A stretch of 64,000 nt of DNA from Sulfurimonas sp. (GTDB lineage Bacteria > Campylobacterota > Campylobacteria > Campylobacterales > Sulfurimonadaceae). Numbering within the stretch: the first letter of the stretch is position 1; each line of letters starts with the position of its first letter. A program made the position numbers and the translations under genes. This document shows positions 8,943 through 18,416 of the stretch, in pieces. A model generated the notes under the pieces. The model saw only the letters and a program-made list of their open reading frames with translations. It searched no databases and was not told the DNA's origin. The stretch covers positions 19,674-83,673 of the forward strand of contig JAQTWZ010000001.1 in assembly GCA_028689055.1 (NCBI GenBank), read 5' to 3'.

Positions 8943-9822
8943 AAAATTTATCGGTGCTCATGTAAGTGCGAGCGGTGGTGTTTTTAATGCACCTATAAAC
9001 GCAACGGCGATAGGCGCAAAAGCTTTTGCCCTTTTTACGAAAAACCAGAGACAGTGGGGTGCTAAAGAGCTAGACACTGAGACGATAGATAAGTTCAAGC
9101 ATGAGCTACAAAAAAGCGGGATTTTGCCAAAACATATCTTGCCTCATGACTCTTATCTCATCAACCTCGGGCATCCTGATGTCGAGCAGCTGGAAAAATC
9201 ACGTGCTGCGTTTATCGATGAGTTGGAGCGATGCGCGCTTTTGGGACTCGATAGACTCAACTTCCATCCGGGAAGCCACTTGGCGAAAATCACCAAAAAA
9301 GAAAAAGAAAATCCTACCATCATCAAACCCATAGAAGATGTTTGCCTTGACACTATCGCTGAGTCTATCAATATCGCTTTGGATAAAACGCAGGGTGTCA
9401 AAGCGGTGATAGAAAACACCGCAGGACAGGGAAGCAACCTTGGCTGGCGTTTTGAGCATCTTGCCCATATCATCGACAAGGTAGAAGACAAATCCCGCAT
9501 CGGAATCTGTATCGACACCTGCCATATGTTCACCGCAGGATACGACATCAGAACGCGTGAAACGTATGATAAAACATGGGCAGAGTTTGAGAAAATCGTC
9601 GGGTTCAAATACCTCATGGGGATGCACATCAACGACTCCAAACCGCCGCTTGGCTCCCACGTGGATAGACACCATTCTCTGGGAAAAGGTGAGATAGGTC
9701 TGGATGCGTTTCGTTTTATCATGAACGATGAGCGGATGGATGATATCCCACTTGTACTCGAAACAATTGATGAGACTATTTGGAAGCAAGAGATAGAACT
9801 TTTGTACTCGTTTGTGGATTAA
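8935..9822 (+). CDS. nfo: Endonuclease IV (apurinic/apyrimidinic endonuclease)
   Basis: Zn-dependent AP endonuclease of base-excision repair, which nicks 5' of abasic sites. The 295-residue TIM barrel shows the family signatures in order: GAHVSASGG at the start, [54 protein letters not shown] and LVLETID, which supply the His/Glu/Asp ligands of the three zinc ions. It starts inside the end of the lipoprotein gene (8-base overlap). Length is normal for the family, and no oddity is seen. Confidence 0.95.
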   Translation: MNKKFIGAHVSASGGVFNAPINATAIGAKAFALFTKNQRQWGAKELDTETIDKFKHELQKSGILPKHILPHDSYLINLGHPDVEQLEKSRAAFIDELERCALLGLDRLNFHPGSHLAKITKKEKENPTIIKPIEDVCLDTIAESINIALDKTQGVKAVIENTAGQGSNLGWRFEHLAHIIDKVEDKSRIGICIDTCHMFTAGYDIRTRETYDKTWAEFEKIVGFKYLMGMHINDSKPPLGSHVDRHHSLGKGEIGLDAFRFIMNDERMDDIPLVLETIDETIWKQEIELLYSFVD

Positions 9823-9881
9823 TAGTAAATATAAGTTTGGATGGTGTACTATAGTTTTCACAAAAAAAAGGGAAAAAAATA

Positions 9882-11159
9882 ATGAAAAAAATAGCTTTAC
9901 TATCATTCGTCGCTAGTTCGATACTTCTAGCGGGCGGATATAAAATACCTGAAACATCTACAAACGCAGTAGCACTCAGTGCTGCAAACATAGCGCACAA
10001 TAAAAGTGCAGACGCAGCGTACTACAATCCTGCAAATATGGTTTTTATGTCCAAAGAAAATCATATAGAAGCCAATCTGATGTATATCAAACTTAATCCG
10101 ACCAATTATACAAACGCAGCCGATACCGTTGATATCGATGCCCAGACGGAGAACTTTTTAGTCCCTTCTGTGCATTATGTATCAGATGACATAAATGGCG
10201 CGCGTTTTGGTTTGAGTATCGTCTCTCCGGGTGGTTTGTCAAAGAGATGGACAGAAACACCTGCTGTTTATTCTGCAGAAGAATTTACTTTACAAACTGC
10301 TGAGATTAACCCAACAGTAGCGCTTCCTATAGGAGATAATGCAGGTATCGCGGTTGGTTTAAGAATTGTGCATTCAAGTGGTATTGTAAAGAGTACAGCA
10401 CCGATAGCTTCTCGTGATATGACAGGTGATTCTATTGATTTTGGCTATAACATCGCTCTTGCATATAAGCCGACATCAGAGTTAGAACTCGGTGCTACTT
10501 ACCGTTCTCAAGTGGATTTGAGTGTTGAAGGGGATGCTAAATTGTCTTACACGGATACACCAACGTTGATAACGACCGATGGTCCTACTGTTGGAAATTT
10601 TACGGCTTTTACTGGTTTGCCCGCAGGGACAACTTACACTTCAGACAGCAGCGCCAATGTTACTGTGCCTCTTCCTGCTACTTTGAGTTTAGCAGCAGCT
10701 TATACCCTCCCTACAAAAACAACAGTAGAGTTTGTATATGAAAGAAATTATTGGTCGGCATATAATGAGTTGGATTTTGACTATGGCTCAGGTGCCAATT
10801 TTGTTACGAATTATGTTTTCGGTTCAGTAGTTAATAAAAACTGGAACGACACAAATACATTTCGTCTAGGAGTTACGCAAGAACTCGATGCTCTTACCTT
10901 GATGGCGGGTATCGTTTATGACCAAACACCTGTTCCTGATGAGACTTTGAGTTTTGAGCTTCCAGATTCTGACTCGACTTCGGTTTCTATCGGAGGGCGT
11001 TATTCTATCAATGATAAAGTAGATGTCGGTTTGGCGGCACTTTACTCTATGCGTAAAAATAGAAGCGTAAGCGCAGCAGATAATGAAAATGGCCTTGACG
11101 GAGAATTTTCAAATTCAAATGTACTCCTAGTTTCCGCAGGCGTCGGATATAAATTTTAA
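9882..11159 (+). CDS. FadL/OmpP1/TodX-type outer membrane transporter
   Basis: This 425-residue outer-membrane beta-barrel has a signal peptide (LLSFVASSILLAGG). The mature N-terminus contains the FadL-family plug sequence with a KSADAAYYNPANMVFM motif, like the NPA element of FadL/TodX. The protein ends in VSAGVGYKF, with the C-terminal aromatic typical of barrel assembly. FadL channels let hydrophobic compounds such as long-chain fatty acids or hydrocarbons cross the outer membrane. The actual substrate is unknown. Upstream is AGGGAAAAAA as ribosome site. It is followed after 8 bases by the AAA ATPase gene with a TTG start. Confidence 0.88.
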   Translation: MKKIALLSFVASSILLAGGYKIPETSTNAVALSAANIAHNKSADAAYYNPANMVFMSKENHIEANLMYIKLNPTNYTNAADTVDIDAQTENFLVPSVHYVSDDINGARFGLSIVSPGGLSKRWTETPAVYSAEEFTLQTAEINPTVALPIGDNAGIAVGLRIVHSSGIVKSTAPIASRDMTGDSIDFGYNIALAYKPTSELELGATYRSQVDLSVEGDAKLSYTDTPTLITTDGPTVGNFTAFTGLPAGTTYTSDSSANVTVPLPATLSLAAAYTLPTKTTVEFVYERNYWSAYNELDFDYGSGANFVTNYVFGSVVNKNWNDTNTFRLGVTQELDALTLMAGIVYDQTPVPDETLSFELPDSDSTSVSIGGRYSINDKVDVGLAALYSMRKNRSVSAADNENGLDGEFSNSNVLLVSAGVGYKF

Positions 11160-11167
11160 GGAAAAAA

Positions 11168-12904
11168 TTGAAGATATTAATAGACTTTTTACAAGCAAAA
11201 GAGATAGAGAGTTCAGAGATATTTGCACATCTCAAATGCTCTGTGTCGGAGGCTTTGATGCTTCAGTATCTCGCGAAACAGTATATGCGAGGGCAGGATG
11301 ATGTCCTTGTCTTGGACTTGTTGCAGGACTTGTACAAAAAAGAAAAGTATGAGTATTTGGAGCATCTGGGTGAGTTAAAGAACCTTTTGGAGCTTGGATG
11401 GCTGCACCAACAGAGTTTTACACCTATGAAGATGTCGGAAGTGACACCTTTGGAACTGCTCAACACTGCAGTCGGACTTGCTCCTTCATTTTTGAAACTG
11501 CTGCAAGACGGCACGCTTGAGTTAGATTTGCCCGATATCAAACCCTATGCCGATCATCTTGAGTATCTTCAAGATCAGTTTTTTCGTATTGAGCTTTACC
11601 AAAAGATGAGTCTTATCCGTCAAAGCGTACATGAGCACTCTTTGGGTATCGACAGAGTACAGAACAAACTCAAGCTTTTGGAAAAACGCATCGAAGAGCG
11701 CGTAGCACAAACAAAAGAGACCCTTATCTTGGATAAGTTTTTTAAGCAAAAAAAGATGCAGCCAAAAGAGCAGGTGATTTTTATAGCACTTCTTCGAGAA
11801 GAATATAGTGCTACAGACACTTCCCTTCGTGATATGAATGCACTTATTGATTTGATATCGCTTGATGAATATGAGCGTATCAAAAACCGTTCACTTTTGG
11901 AAGAAGGCTCAAATCTTGTGAGTGGCGGGATTATTGATTATGAAGAGATGCTCAACCCTTTTGGCGGGATTTCCCGCTCTTTTTATATCGTCGATGAGGT
12001 GCTCCAAGGTATCATCCATCCGCAAAAAAACAAAAAAGTGCGTCGTCTCAAACTCAATGCACTTATCGAAGAGCAGGATATCTTTGAGCTTGTTGAACCG
12101 ACAACAGCCCTCTCGGATGTCGTACTCAACAAAAAAACGCAGACAACACTTGAAAACCTCATGCATCAGGTGGACAAAGAAGTTATTAATCGTTTAGTCG
12201 ATTGGGGCATCAAGGACAAAAAAAGCGGGATAGACGCGCGTATCATCTTTTATGGAGCAGCGGGCACTGGCAAAACGATGACGGCATATTCATTGGCCAA
12301 ATCACTCAAACGCCAAGTCCTTGCGTTTGACTGTTCAAAAATCCTCTCTATGTATGTGGGAGAGAGTGAGAAAAATGTACGCAAGATATTTGATACATTT
12401 TATGACTTATGTGAAAAAACAAAATCTGAGCCTATCTTGCTTCTCAATGAAGCCGACCAGTTCCTCAGTTCACGCTCAAGCGGTATCAGTTCAAGCGCAG
12501 ACCAGATGCACAACCAGATGCAAAATATCTTTTTGGAACAGATTGAAAAATTTCGTGGGATGCTTATTGCTACGACAAACTTACTTGAAAATATCGACAA
12601 AGCATTTTCTCGCCGTTTTAACTATAAGATAGAATTCAAAAAACCTGACCAAACGCAGCGTTTAGAACTCTGGGGTAAGATGCTCCCAAAAGAAGCACCG
12701 TATGAAGAAGGTTTTGATGCAAAAGAGCTTGCAACTTACGCGCTTACAGGCGGACAAATCCATCTCATCATCAAAAATACGGCCTATAAAGTAGCCGTAA
12801 GAGAAACGCCGATTTTTAGTATCAAAGATTTTGTAGATGAAATCAGTAGAGAAAAAGACGCCAGCTTCGATAACGAAAAATCTATGGGATTTTTAAATAA
12901 ATAG
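11168..12904 (+). CDS. AAA family ATPase, central-domain type
   Basis: This 578-residue protein has an N-terminal helical part of unknown fold and a C-terminal AAA module. Walker A is GAAGTGKT (about 363-370). The Walker B position reads LLLNEAD (about 422-428) with Asn where Asp is usual, while the Glu is kept. Sensor/arginine-finger elements are TNLLENIDKAFSRRF. This AAA type drives remodelling of proteins; no partner is evident. The start is TTG at 11168 behind a GGAAAAA ribosome site, 8 bases after the porin gene. A hairpin at 12905-12927 follows immediately and probably ends transcription. Confidence 0.8.
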   Translation: MKILIDFLQAKEIESSEIFAHLKCSVSEALMLQYLAKQYMRGQDDVLVLDLLQDLYKKEKYEYLEHLGELKNLLELGWLHQQSFTPMKMSEVTPLELLNTAVGLAPSFLKLLQDGTLELDLPDIKPYADHLEYLQDQFFRIELYQKMSLIRQSVHEHSLGIDRVQNKLKLLEKRIEERVAQTKETLILDKFFKQKKMQPKEQVIFIALLREEYSATDTSLRDMNALIDLISLDEYERIKNRSLLEEGSNLVSGGIIDYEEMLNPFGGISRSFYIVDEVLQGIIHPQKNKKVRRLKLNALIEEQDIFELVEPTTALSDVVLNKKTQTTLENLMHQVDKEVINRLVDWGIKDKKSGIDARIIFYGAAGTGKTMTAYSLAKSLKRQVLAFDCSKILSMYVGESEKNVRKIFDTFYDLCEKTKSEPILLLNEADQFLSSRSSGISSSADQMHNQMQNIFLEQIEKFRGMLIATTNLLENIDKAFSRRFNYKIEFKKPDQTQRLELWGKMLPKEAPYEEGFDAKELATYALTGGQIHLIIKNTAYKVAVRETPIFSIKDFVDEISREKDASFDNEKSMGFLNK

Positions 12905-12927
12905 TTCTTCTCTTTTTTAGAGAAGAA
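12905..12927 (+). terminator. Probable rho-independent terminator after AAA ATPase
   Basis: An 8-bp stem, TTCTTCTC paired with GAGAAGAA, encloses a T-rich loop directly after the stop codon. Most T residues lie in the loop rather than after the stem, so termination strength is uncertain. Confidence 0.5.
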
Positions 12928-13025
12928 TATTCTCACATATCACAAAATCTAATCTTTGTAACAGCTCTGTAACAAATTTCTCGCACAATACCGGCATAAA
13001 AACTTTCTGAGTTCAAGGAAAAACA

Positions 13026-13205
13026 ATGTTGGCATTTACAGAGGCAATTGTTAATTATATAGTGAAGTATTACAATGTAAATAGAGCGGAAATTGAGATG
13101 ATGATAGAAGATGAATGGGACTTTATCGAAGATGCGTTTTATGCAGAAAATATCAATGTAAAAGAGATGGCTAAAGAACTGCTAGATCTTTATATGGTTG
13201 CATAA
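13026..13205 (+). CDS. Small acidic protein (59 residues), unknown
   Basis: An ATG behind a CAAGGAAAAA ribosome site opens a 59-codon frame ending one base before the ATG of the large acyltransferase gene, so the two are almost certainly co-translated. The protein is acidic and helical (MMIEDEWDFIEDAFY near the middle, then MAKELLDLYMV), with no cysteines, signal peptide or known domain. It might be a regulatory subunit or an acyl-carrier-protein interaction partner of the acyltransferase, but no serine attachment motif is present and this is a guess. Confidence in the ORF rests on ribosome site, spacing and coding-like sequence. Confidence 0.65.
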   Translation: MLAFTEAIVNYIVKYYNVNRAEIEMMIEDEWDFIEDAFYAENINVKEMAKELLDLYMVA

Positions 13206-13206
13206 G

Positions 13207-14907
13207 ATGGCTATATCTGTAGAAAAATACCTTACACATAATTATCCATCGCTTGAAAAATGGCCGCAATTACTTCAAAAAACCGTTGTATCTCTGTTTA
13301 AAAAAGTCGCTCATGAAGAGGAGATAAATCTTTTTCTCAAAGCCAATGAACATGAAAGCGCTTTTGGGTTTATTGAGTCTATTATGGACTATTTCAACAT
13401 AGACATAGCAATCAATCAAAATGAACTCTCAAGAATTCCTTCTTACGGAAGAGTCGTTATCATCGCGAACCATCCGCTGGGTGCGCTTGACGCTCTCGCA
13501 CTTATCCATGTACTCAAAAATGTACGAAAAGATATCAAAATAGTCGCGTCCAACTTTTTAAATGCATTTGACAATCTCAATGAACTTCTTATCCCGATTG
13601 AAAATGTCAAGGGAAAAATGGGGAAAAGTTCTGTGAACGCTATCTATGATGCGCTCAAACAAGAACAAGCCGTCATCATATTTCCCTCAGGTGAAGTGAG
13701 CCGTGCACGCCCTAACGGGATAAAGGATACGAAGTGGAGAAGCGGATTTTTAAAAGTAGCGCAGAAAACGCAGTCTCCTATTTTGCCTATCTATGTCAAT
13801 GCCAAAAACTCAAAGTTTTTTTATATGGTCTCAATGCTCAACAAATCTCTGGCAACAGCGACTATCCCGCATGAGATGTTTAAGTATCATGATAAAATTA
13901 TCGGTTTTCGCATCGGAAAAAGTATCCCGTATGAAAACTATAACATCCCATCACTCTCTCTTGAAGACAAGATTAAGCTTTTTCGCAAGCACTTTTATCT
14001 CGTCTCCAAAAAGCATCGCGGTATCTTTAAAACGCATAACTCAATAGCCTTGGCGGAAGATAGACAGGAACTTAAACTGGCACTCAGAGATGCAAAAGTT
14101 CTAGGAGAGACCACCGATGGAAAAAAAATCTATCTTTATAACTCAAATGAAGAGAGTGTTTTACTCAAAGAAATAGGAAGACTCAGAGAGATCAGTTTTC
14201 GTCAAGTCAAAGAGGGAAGCGGTAAAAAAAGAGATTTGGATGCGTTTGATTATTATTACGAACACATCATTTTATGGGATGATAAAGATCTCGAAATAGT
14301 AGGTTCTTACCGAGTGCTCAAAACAAAAGAAGCGTATGATATCAGTGAACTTTATACTGCTACGCTTTTTGATTATGAAGAGGGTTTTTCTGAGTATCTT
14401 CAAGAAGGTTTGGAGCTTGGACGAAGTTTTGTACAGCCAAAATACTGGAATTCAAGAGCACTTGATTATCTCTGGCAGGGAATAGGGGCATATCTTAGAG
14501 CCAATTCTGATATCCGTTATATGTTTGGTCCGGTAAGTATTTCCCGTTCGTATGATAATGAAGCAGTCTCTTTACTCGTCTATTTTTATAAACACTATTT
14601 TGGGGCAAAATCGAAATCTGTTTCGCATAAAGAGAGCTATTTTATCACACAAGCCAAAGAAGAAAAATATAAAGCACTTTTTTCGCTTGATAATTATGCA
14701 GAGGATTTAGCGGTGTTAAAAAATGAACTTCAAATCAATGGCAATGCAATCCCTACACTTTATAAGCAATACAGTGACTTGTGCGAAGAGGGCGGCGTGT
14801 CGTTTATGGATTTTGGAATAGATAGAAGTTTTGATGACTGCGTGGATGGTTTTATCCTTGTAGAAATAGAAAAACTCAAGCCAAACAAACGCAAGCGCTA
14901 TTTGTAA
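13207..14907 (+). CDS. OlsF-like bifunctional acyltransferase (PlsC + OlsB-type domains)
   Basis: Two acyltransferase domains are fused. The N-terminal PlsC-like domain has NHPLGALD at about 88-95 (the NHx4D catalytic motif) and FPSGEVSR at about 159-166. The C-terminal third (about 310-500) resembles the N-acyltransferase fold of OlsB: VGSYRVLK, ELGRSFVQPKYW and MFGPVSISR. In known OlsF proteins such fusions make ornithine lipid from ornithine and two acyl chains. This predicts aminolipid synthesis at the cytoplasmic membrane. The ATG at 13207 is preferred over an upstream TTG (13198) because it avoids overlap with the 59-codon gene. The amino-acid substrate is not determined; haemolysin-like is the generic alternative annotation. 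Confidence 0.75.
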   Translation: MAISVEKYLTHNYPSLEKWPQLLQKTVVSLFKKVAHEEEINLFLKANEHESAFGFIESIMDYFNIDIAINQNELSRIPSYGRVVIIANHPLGALDALALIHVLKNVRKDIKIVASNFLNAFDNLNELLIPIENVKGKMGKSSVNAIYDALKQEQAVIIFPSGEVSRARPNGIKDTKWRSGFLKVAQKTQSPILPIYVNAKNSKFFYMVSMLNKSLATATIPHEMFKYHDKIIGFRIGKSIPYENYNIPSLSLEDKIKLFRKHFYLVSKKHRGIFKTHNSIALAEDRQELKLALRDAKVLGETTDGKKIYLYNSNEESVLLKEIGRLREISFRQVKEGSGKKRDLDAFDYYYEHIILWDDKDLEIVGSYRVLKTKEAYDISELYTATLFDYEEGFSEYLQEGLELGRSFVQPKYWNSRALDYLWQGIGAYLRANSDIRYMFGPVSISRSYDNEAVSLLVYFYKHYFGAKSKSVSHKESYFITQAKEEKYKALFSLDNYAEDLAVLKNELQINGNAIPTLYKQYSDLCEEGGVSFMDFGIDRSFDDCVDGFILVEIEKLKPNKRKRYL

Positions 14908-14932
14908 AGCAGCTTATTCAAGAAGTGTCATG

Positions 14933-14952
14933 AATCCTTTGAAGAAAGGATT
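14933..14952 (+). terminator. Probable terminator after acyltransferase
   Basis: Stem AATCCTTT / AAAGGATT with a GAAG loop, 25 bases after the stop codon, followed by a short TT-rich tail (TTCACTC). The short tail makes it a moderate candidate. Confidence 0.5.
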
Positions 14953-15242
14953 TTCACTCAAAATGTAGTGTTTTTTCACACTTGATTTGTTGCGTGTTAC
15001 TTTCCTCTACAATTGCCTCTCTTAATAGAAAATCATGTTGCGTTTCGTGACATTTTACAATCTTCTTTTTCCCCAAACAAGTTTATTTAATACTCTTTTA
15101 GTTATAGTGCAAGTAACTGTTTTTTCTAATATTGTGCATAAATAGTAAGTTTGTAGCTTTGTATTTTTGCTGATTTTGGAAAACAAAATATTAAGAGGTC
15201 ATGTTTTAAGGGATTTGACTTTGAAATTAAAAGGTAGGTTAT
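14953..15242 (+). promoter_or_regulatory. Leader region of the nuo operon
   Basis: About 290 AT-rich bases without a supported gene precede nuoA. A TATAGT hexamer at 15103-15108 is the best -10 candidate; Campylobacterota sigma70 promoters usually lack a clear -35. The leader from there would be about 135 bases. A ribosome site (AAAAGGTAGGTT) lies just before the nuoA ATG. One TGCGTTT heptamer (15039) is in this non-coding stretch. No riboswitch or leader peptide was recognised. Confidence 0.4.
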
Positions 15243-15632
15243 ATGGAACATATTGCAACTGCAAATCCGTATTTTGGGGTCTTTGTACTGTTTGTTATAA
15301 CGTTCGGTGCGTTTATAGGAACAACTATAATCGCCCGTTTAGCGAGTCGTGCTTTAGCACGCAAAGATTCTGAAAAGATTAAACTTTCAGTCTATGAATG
15401 TGGACCTGAGATTACAAAACAGCCAAATAGAGTATCACCGCAGTTTTATCTCTTTGCGCTTTTATTTTTATTGTTTGATGTGGAAATTATATTTATGTTC
15501 CCATGGGCAGTTGACTTTAAACTTCTCGGTTGGTTCGGTTTTGCTGAGATGCTGATGTTTATCTTATTACTCACGATTGGTTTCGTGTATGCATGGAAAA
15601 AAGGAGCACTTGAATGGCACAACATAAAATAA
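15243..15632 (+). CDS. nuoA: Complex I subunit NuoA
   Basis: NuoA is a membrane-arm subunit of proton-pumping NADH:quinone-type oxidoreductase. The 129-residue protein has three membrane spans (about 10-30, 63-85, 92-115). Between them is the conserved loop around [19 protein letters not shown], which contains the functionally important Cys of the ND3 loop. It opens a 14-gene operon and overlaps nuoB by 19 bases. Confidence 0.95.
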   Translation: MEHIATANPYFGVFVLFVITFGAFIGTTIIARLASRALARKDSEKIKLSVYECGPEITKQPNRVSPQFYLFALLFLLFDVEIIFMFPWAVDFKLLGWFGFAEMLMFILLLTIGFVYAWKKGALEWHNIK

Positions 15633-16123
15633 ATTATACGCAAGACGGCGGTTTACCGGTTGCACTTACAAGTATCGACAAGATAGTAAACTGGGGTCGT
15701 TCAAACTCTCTTTGGGCGCTTACTTACGGTCTTGCTTGTTGTGGTATTGAGATGATGGCTTCAGGCGCGTCTCGTTTTGACTTTGACCGCTACGGTACTA
15801 TCTTTAGAGCTTCTCCTCGTCAAGCGGATGTTATGATCGTTGCAGGAACACTTACAAAGAAACATGCGGAGTTTATCAAAAGACTTTATGACCAGATGAC
15901 TGAGCCTAGATGGGTTATCTCTATGGGCTCATGTGCAAATACCGGCGGTATGTTCAACACTTACGCAACGGTTCAGGGGTGCGACCGTATCATTCCGGTA
16001 GATTTGTATCTTCCGGGCTGTGCGCCAAGACCTGAGACACTCCAATACGGCGTGATGTTGCTTCAGAAAAAAATCCGTGCCAATAAAGCCGGAAACGCAC
16101 AAAAAGCAAAAAGGCTGATGTAA
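15614..16123 (+). CDS. nuoB: Complex I subunit NuoB
   Basis: NuoB carries the terminal [4Fe-4S] cluster N2 that reduces quinone. The sequence shows all four ligands: the tandem cysteines in [10 protein letters not shown], the Cys in [12 protein letters not shown] and the Cys in LPGCAPRPE. At 169 residues it has the normal length. It begins inside nuoA and its TAATG stop/start junction couples it to nuoC. Confidence 0.97.
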   Translation: MAQHKINYTQDGGLPVALTSIDKIVNWGRSNSLWALTYGLACCGIEMMASGASRFDFDRYGTIFRASPRQADVMIVAGTLTKKHAEFIKRLYDQMTEPRWVISMGSCANTGGMFNTYATVQGCDRIIPVDLYLPGCAPRPETLQYGVMLLQKKIRANKAGNAQKAKRLM

Positions 16124-16929
16124 TGAGAGCATATACACCAAAAGATGATGTACAGGCTAAAGCGTATTATACGGACAGATTTTATGTAGCGCCTCAAGTT
16201 CCAAAAGAAGCAGTAGAGAGTGATGCGGTTTTCGTAGCAGATTTAGAGGCTATCAAAGCAAAGTTTGCAGTAAGTGATGCCTATATTCAAGTCGGACAGA
16301 TGGTTGTTTATATAAACGCAGCAGATAATTATGGCGTTTTAGAATTTCTCAGAGATGAACTTGCATATACACAACTTTCAGAAATGAGTGCTATTGACTG
16401 GTTGGCTAAAGATAACACTTTTGAGATTTTTTACCAAATGTTGAGCATGAGCAAACGCAAGCGTATCCGTATTAAATTTTTCATCAATAAAGGTCAAGCA
16501 GTAAATTCAGTAGAAAAACTTTTCCGCTGTGCTGATTGGTCTGAGCGTGAGATGTATGATATGTTCGGTATCGAAGCAAACAATCATCCTTTTATGAAAC
16601 GTATCCTTATGCCGTATGATTGGCAGGGACATCCACTTCTTAAAACCTATCCTTTGCAGGGTGATGAGTTTGCTGCATGGTATGAAGTAGATAAGATTTA
16701 CGGTAAAGAAGCGCGTGACATCATCGGGCCTGAAATCCGTGATACTGCACGCGTCGATAGATATGATTCTGAGCGTTTCGCTCGCTTAGGTTTTGAAGTG
16801 CCTAAAGGAACGGAAATTACAGGTAATGAGCCAAGAAATGTAGAGTCGTACCAAGAAGAGGGCGGCGTTTTCTTGATTAAAAAATTTGATAAAGCATCAT
16901 CGGTAATCGTTGATGATCCTCAAAGATAG
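16123..16929 (+). CDS. nuoC: Complex I subunit NuoC (30-kDa)
   Basis: This is a 268-residue peripheral subunit of the quinone-reducing module. The 30-kDa signature is visible at WSEREMYDMFGIEANNHPF and RILMPYDWQGHPLLKTYP. N- and C-terminal extensions (the first 50 residues and the last 30) are longer than in the minimal family. It is separate from NuoD here, unlike the fused NuoCD of enterobacteria. The start overlaps the nuoB stop. Confidence 0.95.
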   Translation: MRAYTPKDDVQAKAYYTDRFYVAPQVPKEAVESDAVFVADLEAIKAKFAVSDAYIQVGQMVVYINAADNYGVLEFLRDELAYTQLSEMSAIDWLAKDNTFEIFYQMLSMSKRKRIRIKFFINKGQAVNSVEKLFRCADWSEREMYDMFGIEANNHPFMKRILMPYDWQGHPLLKTYPLQGDEFAAWYEVDKIYGKEARDIIGPEIRDTARVDRYDSERFARLGFEVPKGTEITGNEPRNVESYQEEGGVFLIKKFDKASSVIVDDPQR

Positions 16930-16941
16930 GGTGGCAAAAAT

Positions 16942-18183
16942 ATGGCACAAGTAAAAAATAGATTAACACCGTTTTTTGAAAATATAACATTTGACAGAGA
17001 CGACAATGAGCTTATCCTAAACTTCGGTCCGCAGCACCCTTCTGCTCACGGACAGTTGCGTTTGATGCTTCACTTACAGCAAGAACAGATAACAAAAGCG
17101 CATCCGGATATAGGATACCTTCACCGTGGTATGGAGAAGATGGCTGAGAACATGATCTACAACGAGTTCATGCCGACAACTGACCGTATGGACTATATCG
17201 CTTCAAGTGCGAATAACTACGGTTTTGCTTTGGCGGTTGAGAGACTTATCGGTCTTGAAGTACCTCGTCGTGCAAAAGTTATCCGTATGATGCTTCTTGA
17301 AATCAACCGTTTGATGTCTCACCTTTTCTGGTTGGCGACAACAGCGCTGGATATCGGGGCTATGACGGTTTTCCTTTTTGCATTCCGTGAGAGAGAATAC
17401 CTTATGGATATTATCGAAGGCTATTGTGGTGCGCGTTTGACGCATGCAGCTATTCGTATCGGTGGTGTTCCTTTGGATATTCAGGACACTTTTATCGCAC
17501 AGCTCAAAACTTTCTTAGATAAGTTACCGGCAAACATCAAAGATTATGAAGATCTTCTTGATACAAACCGTATCTGGCTCATGAGAATGGAAGAAGTAGG
17601 GACGATCTCAACTGAGATGGCGCTTTCATGGGGTTGCAGCGGTCCTATGCTTAGAGCTTCAGGTGTTGCTTGGGATATTCGTAAAGAAGAGCCGTATGAA
17701 TTGTATGACGAAGTAGAGTTCAATGTTCCTTATTCAGACAAAGGCGACAACTTCGCGCGTTACCGTATCTATATGGAAGAGATGAGAGAGTCTGCAAAGA
17801 TTTTGTATCAAACTATAGATATGTATGAAGCAACTGTAAAAAATAATCAAACAGAACTTATGGCTCATGCACCAAAATATATCTCTGCTCCAAAGCTTGA
17901 TATCATGACACAAAACTACTCTTTGATGCAGCACTTCGTACTTGTGACACAAGGGATGAGACCACCTGTGGGTGAAGTTTATGTGGCTACTGAGTCGCCA
18001 AAAGGAGAGCTTGGTTTTTACATCAATTCTCAAGGTGGACCATACCCGTACAGACTCAAACTTCGTGCGCCGTCATTTTGGCACACAGGGATTTTAACTG
18101 ATCTTTTACCGGGTCACTATATTCCGGATGTTGTTTCTATCATAGGAACGACAAACATCGTATTTGGAGAGGTTGACCGCTAA
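16942..18183 (+). CDS. nuoD: Complex I subunit NuoD (49-kDa)
   Basis: This is a 413-residue, hydrogenase-large-subunit-like protein that forms the quinone pocket with NuoB. Conserved elements are [14 protein letters not shown] near the start, with the quinone-binding His in HPSAHG, then [37 protein letters not shown] and the C-terminal [18 protein letters not shown]. It ends with TAATG, overlapping the next start by one base. Confidence 0.97.
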   Translation: MAQVKNRLTPFFENITFDRDDNELILNFGPQHPSAHGQLRLMLHLQQEQITKAHPDIGYLHRGMEKMAENMIYNEFMPTTDRMDYIASSANNYGFALAVERLIGLEVPRRAKVIRMMLLEINRLMSHLFWLATTALDIGAMTVFLFAFREREYLMDIIEGYCGARLTHAAIRIGGVPLDIQDTFIAQLKTFLDKLPANIKDYEDLLDTNRIWLMRMEEVGTISTEMALSWGCSGPMLRASGVAWDIRKEEPYELYDEVEFNVPYSDKGDNFARYRIYMEEMRESAKILYQTIDMYEATVKNNQTELMAHAPKYISAPKLDIMTQNYSLMQHFVLVTQGMRPPVGEVYVATESPKGELGFYINSQGGPYPYRLKLRAPSFWHTGILTDLLPGHYIPDVVSIIGTTNIVFGEVDR

Positions 18184-18404
18184 TGAAAAGATATGATTTA
18201 AGACACCTAAAAGAAAACTTTGAACCTCGTATGAAAGAGCTTTTAGGTACGCATAAGGCGGGTGAAGTGGCGATATTTTTATTTGAGATAGGGGACTTTT
18301 CACCTATCCAAAAATCAGCTGATGTGGTAAAAGAATGTGGCTATGAGTTGATGAACTCTTTAAAGTTTAACGAAGTCGATTGGACTATCGTTTGCAAAAA
18401 ATAA
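18183..18404 (+). CDS. Small NuoE-position protein (HP1264/Cj1575c-like)
   Basis: This 73-residue protein lies where nuoE normally stands. A canonical NuoE is about 160 residues with a thioredoxin-like [2Fe-2S] domain and four Cys ligands. This protein has only two cysteines (KECGYEL and the VCKK end) and cannot hold that cluster in the usual way. Helicobacter and Campylobacter carry equally short proteins at this operon position in place of NuoE. It is probably a structural adaptor between the peripheral arm and the next subunit. Strict overlap with nuoD (TAATG) and 12-base spacing to the next gene show that it belongs to the operon. Confidence 0.75.
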   Translation: MKRYDLRHLKENFEPRMKELLGTHKAGEVAIFLFEIGDFSPIQKSADVVKECGYELMNSLKFNEVDWTIVCKK

Positions 18405-18416
18405 GAGGATTGAATT

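Noticed and set aside
9153-9906. Long minus-strand ORFs opposite nfo
   Set aside because: They are antisense shadows of a strongly conserved gene and show no protein-family motifs or ribosome sites.
13198-13206. TTG start for the acyltransferase at 13198
   Set aside because: It overlaps the 59-codon gene and lacks a ribosome site; the ATG at 13207 fits better.
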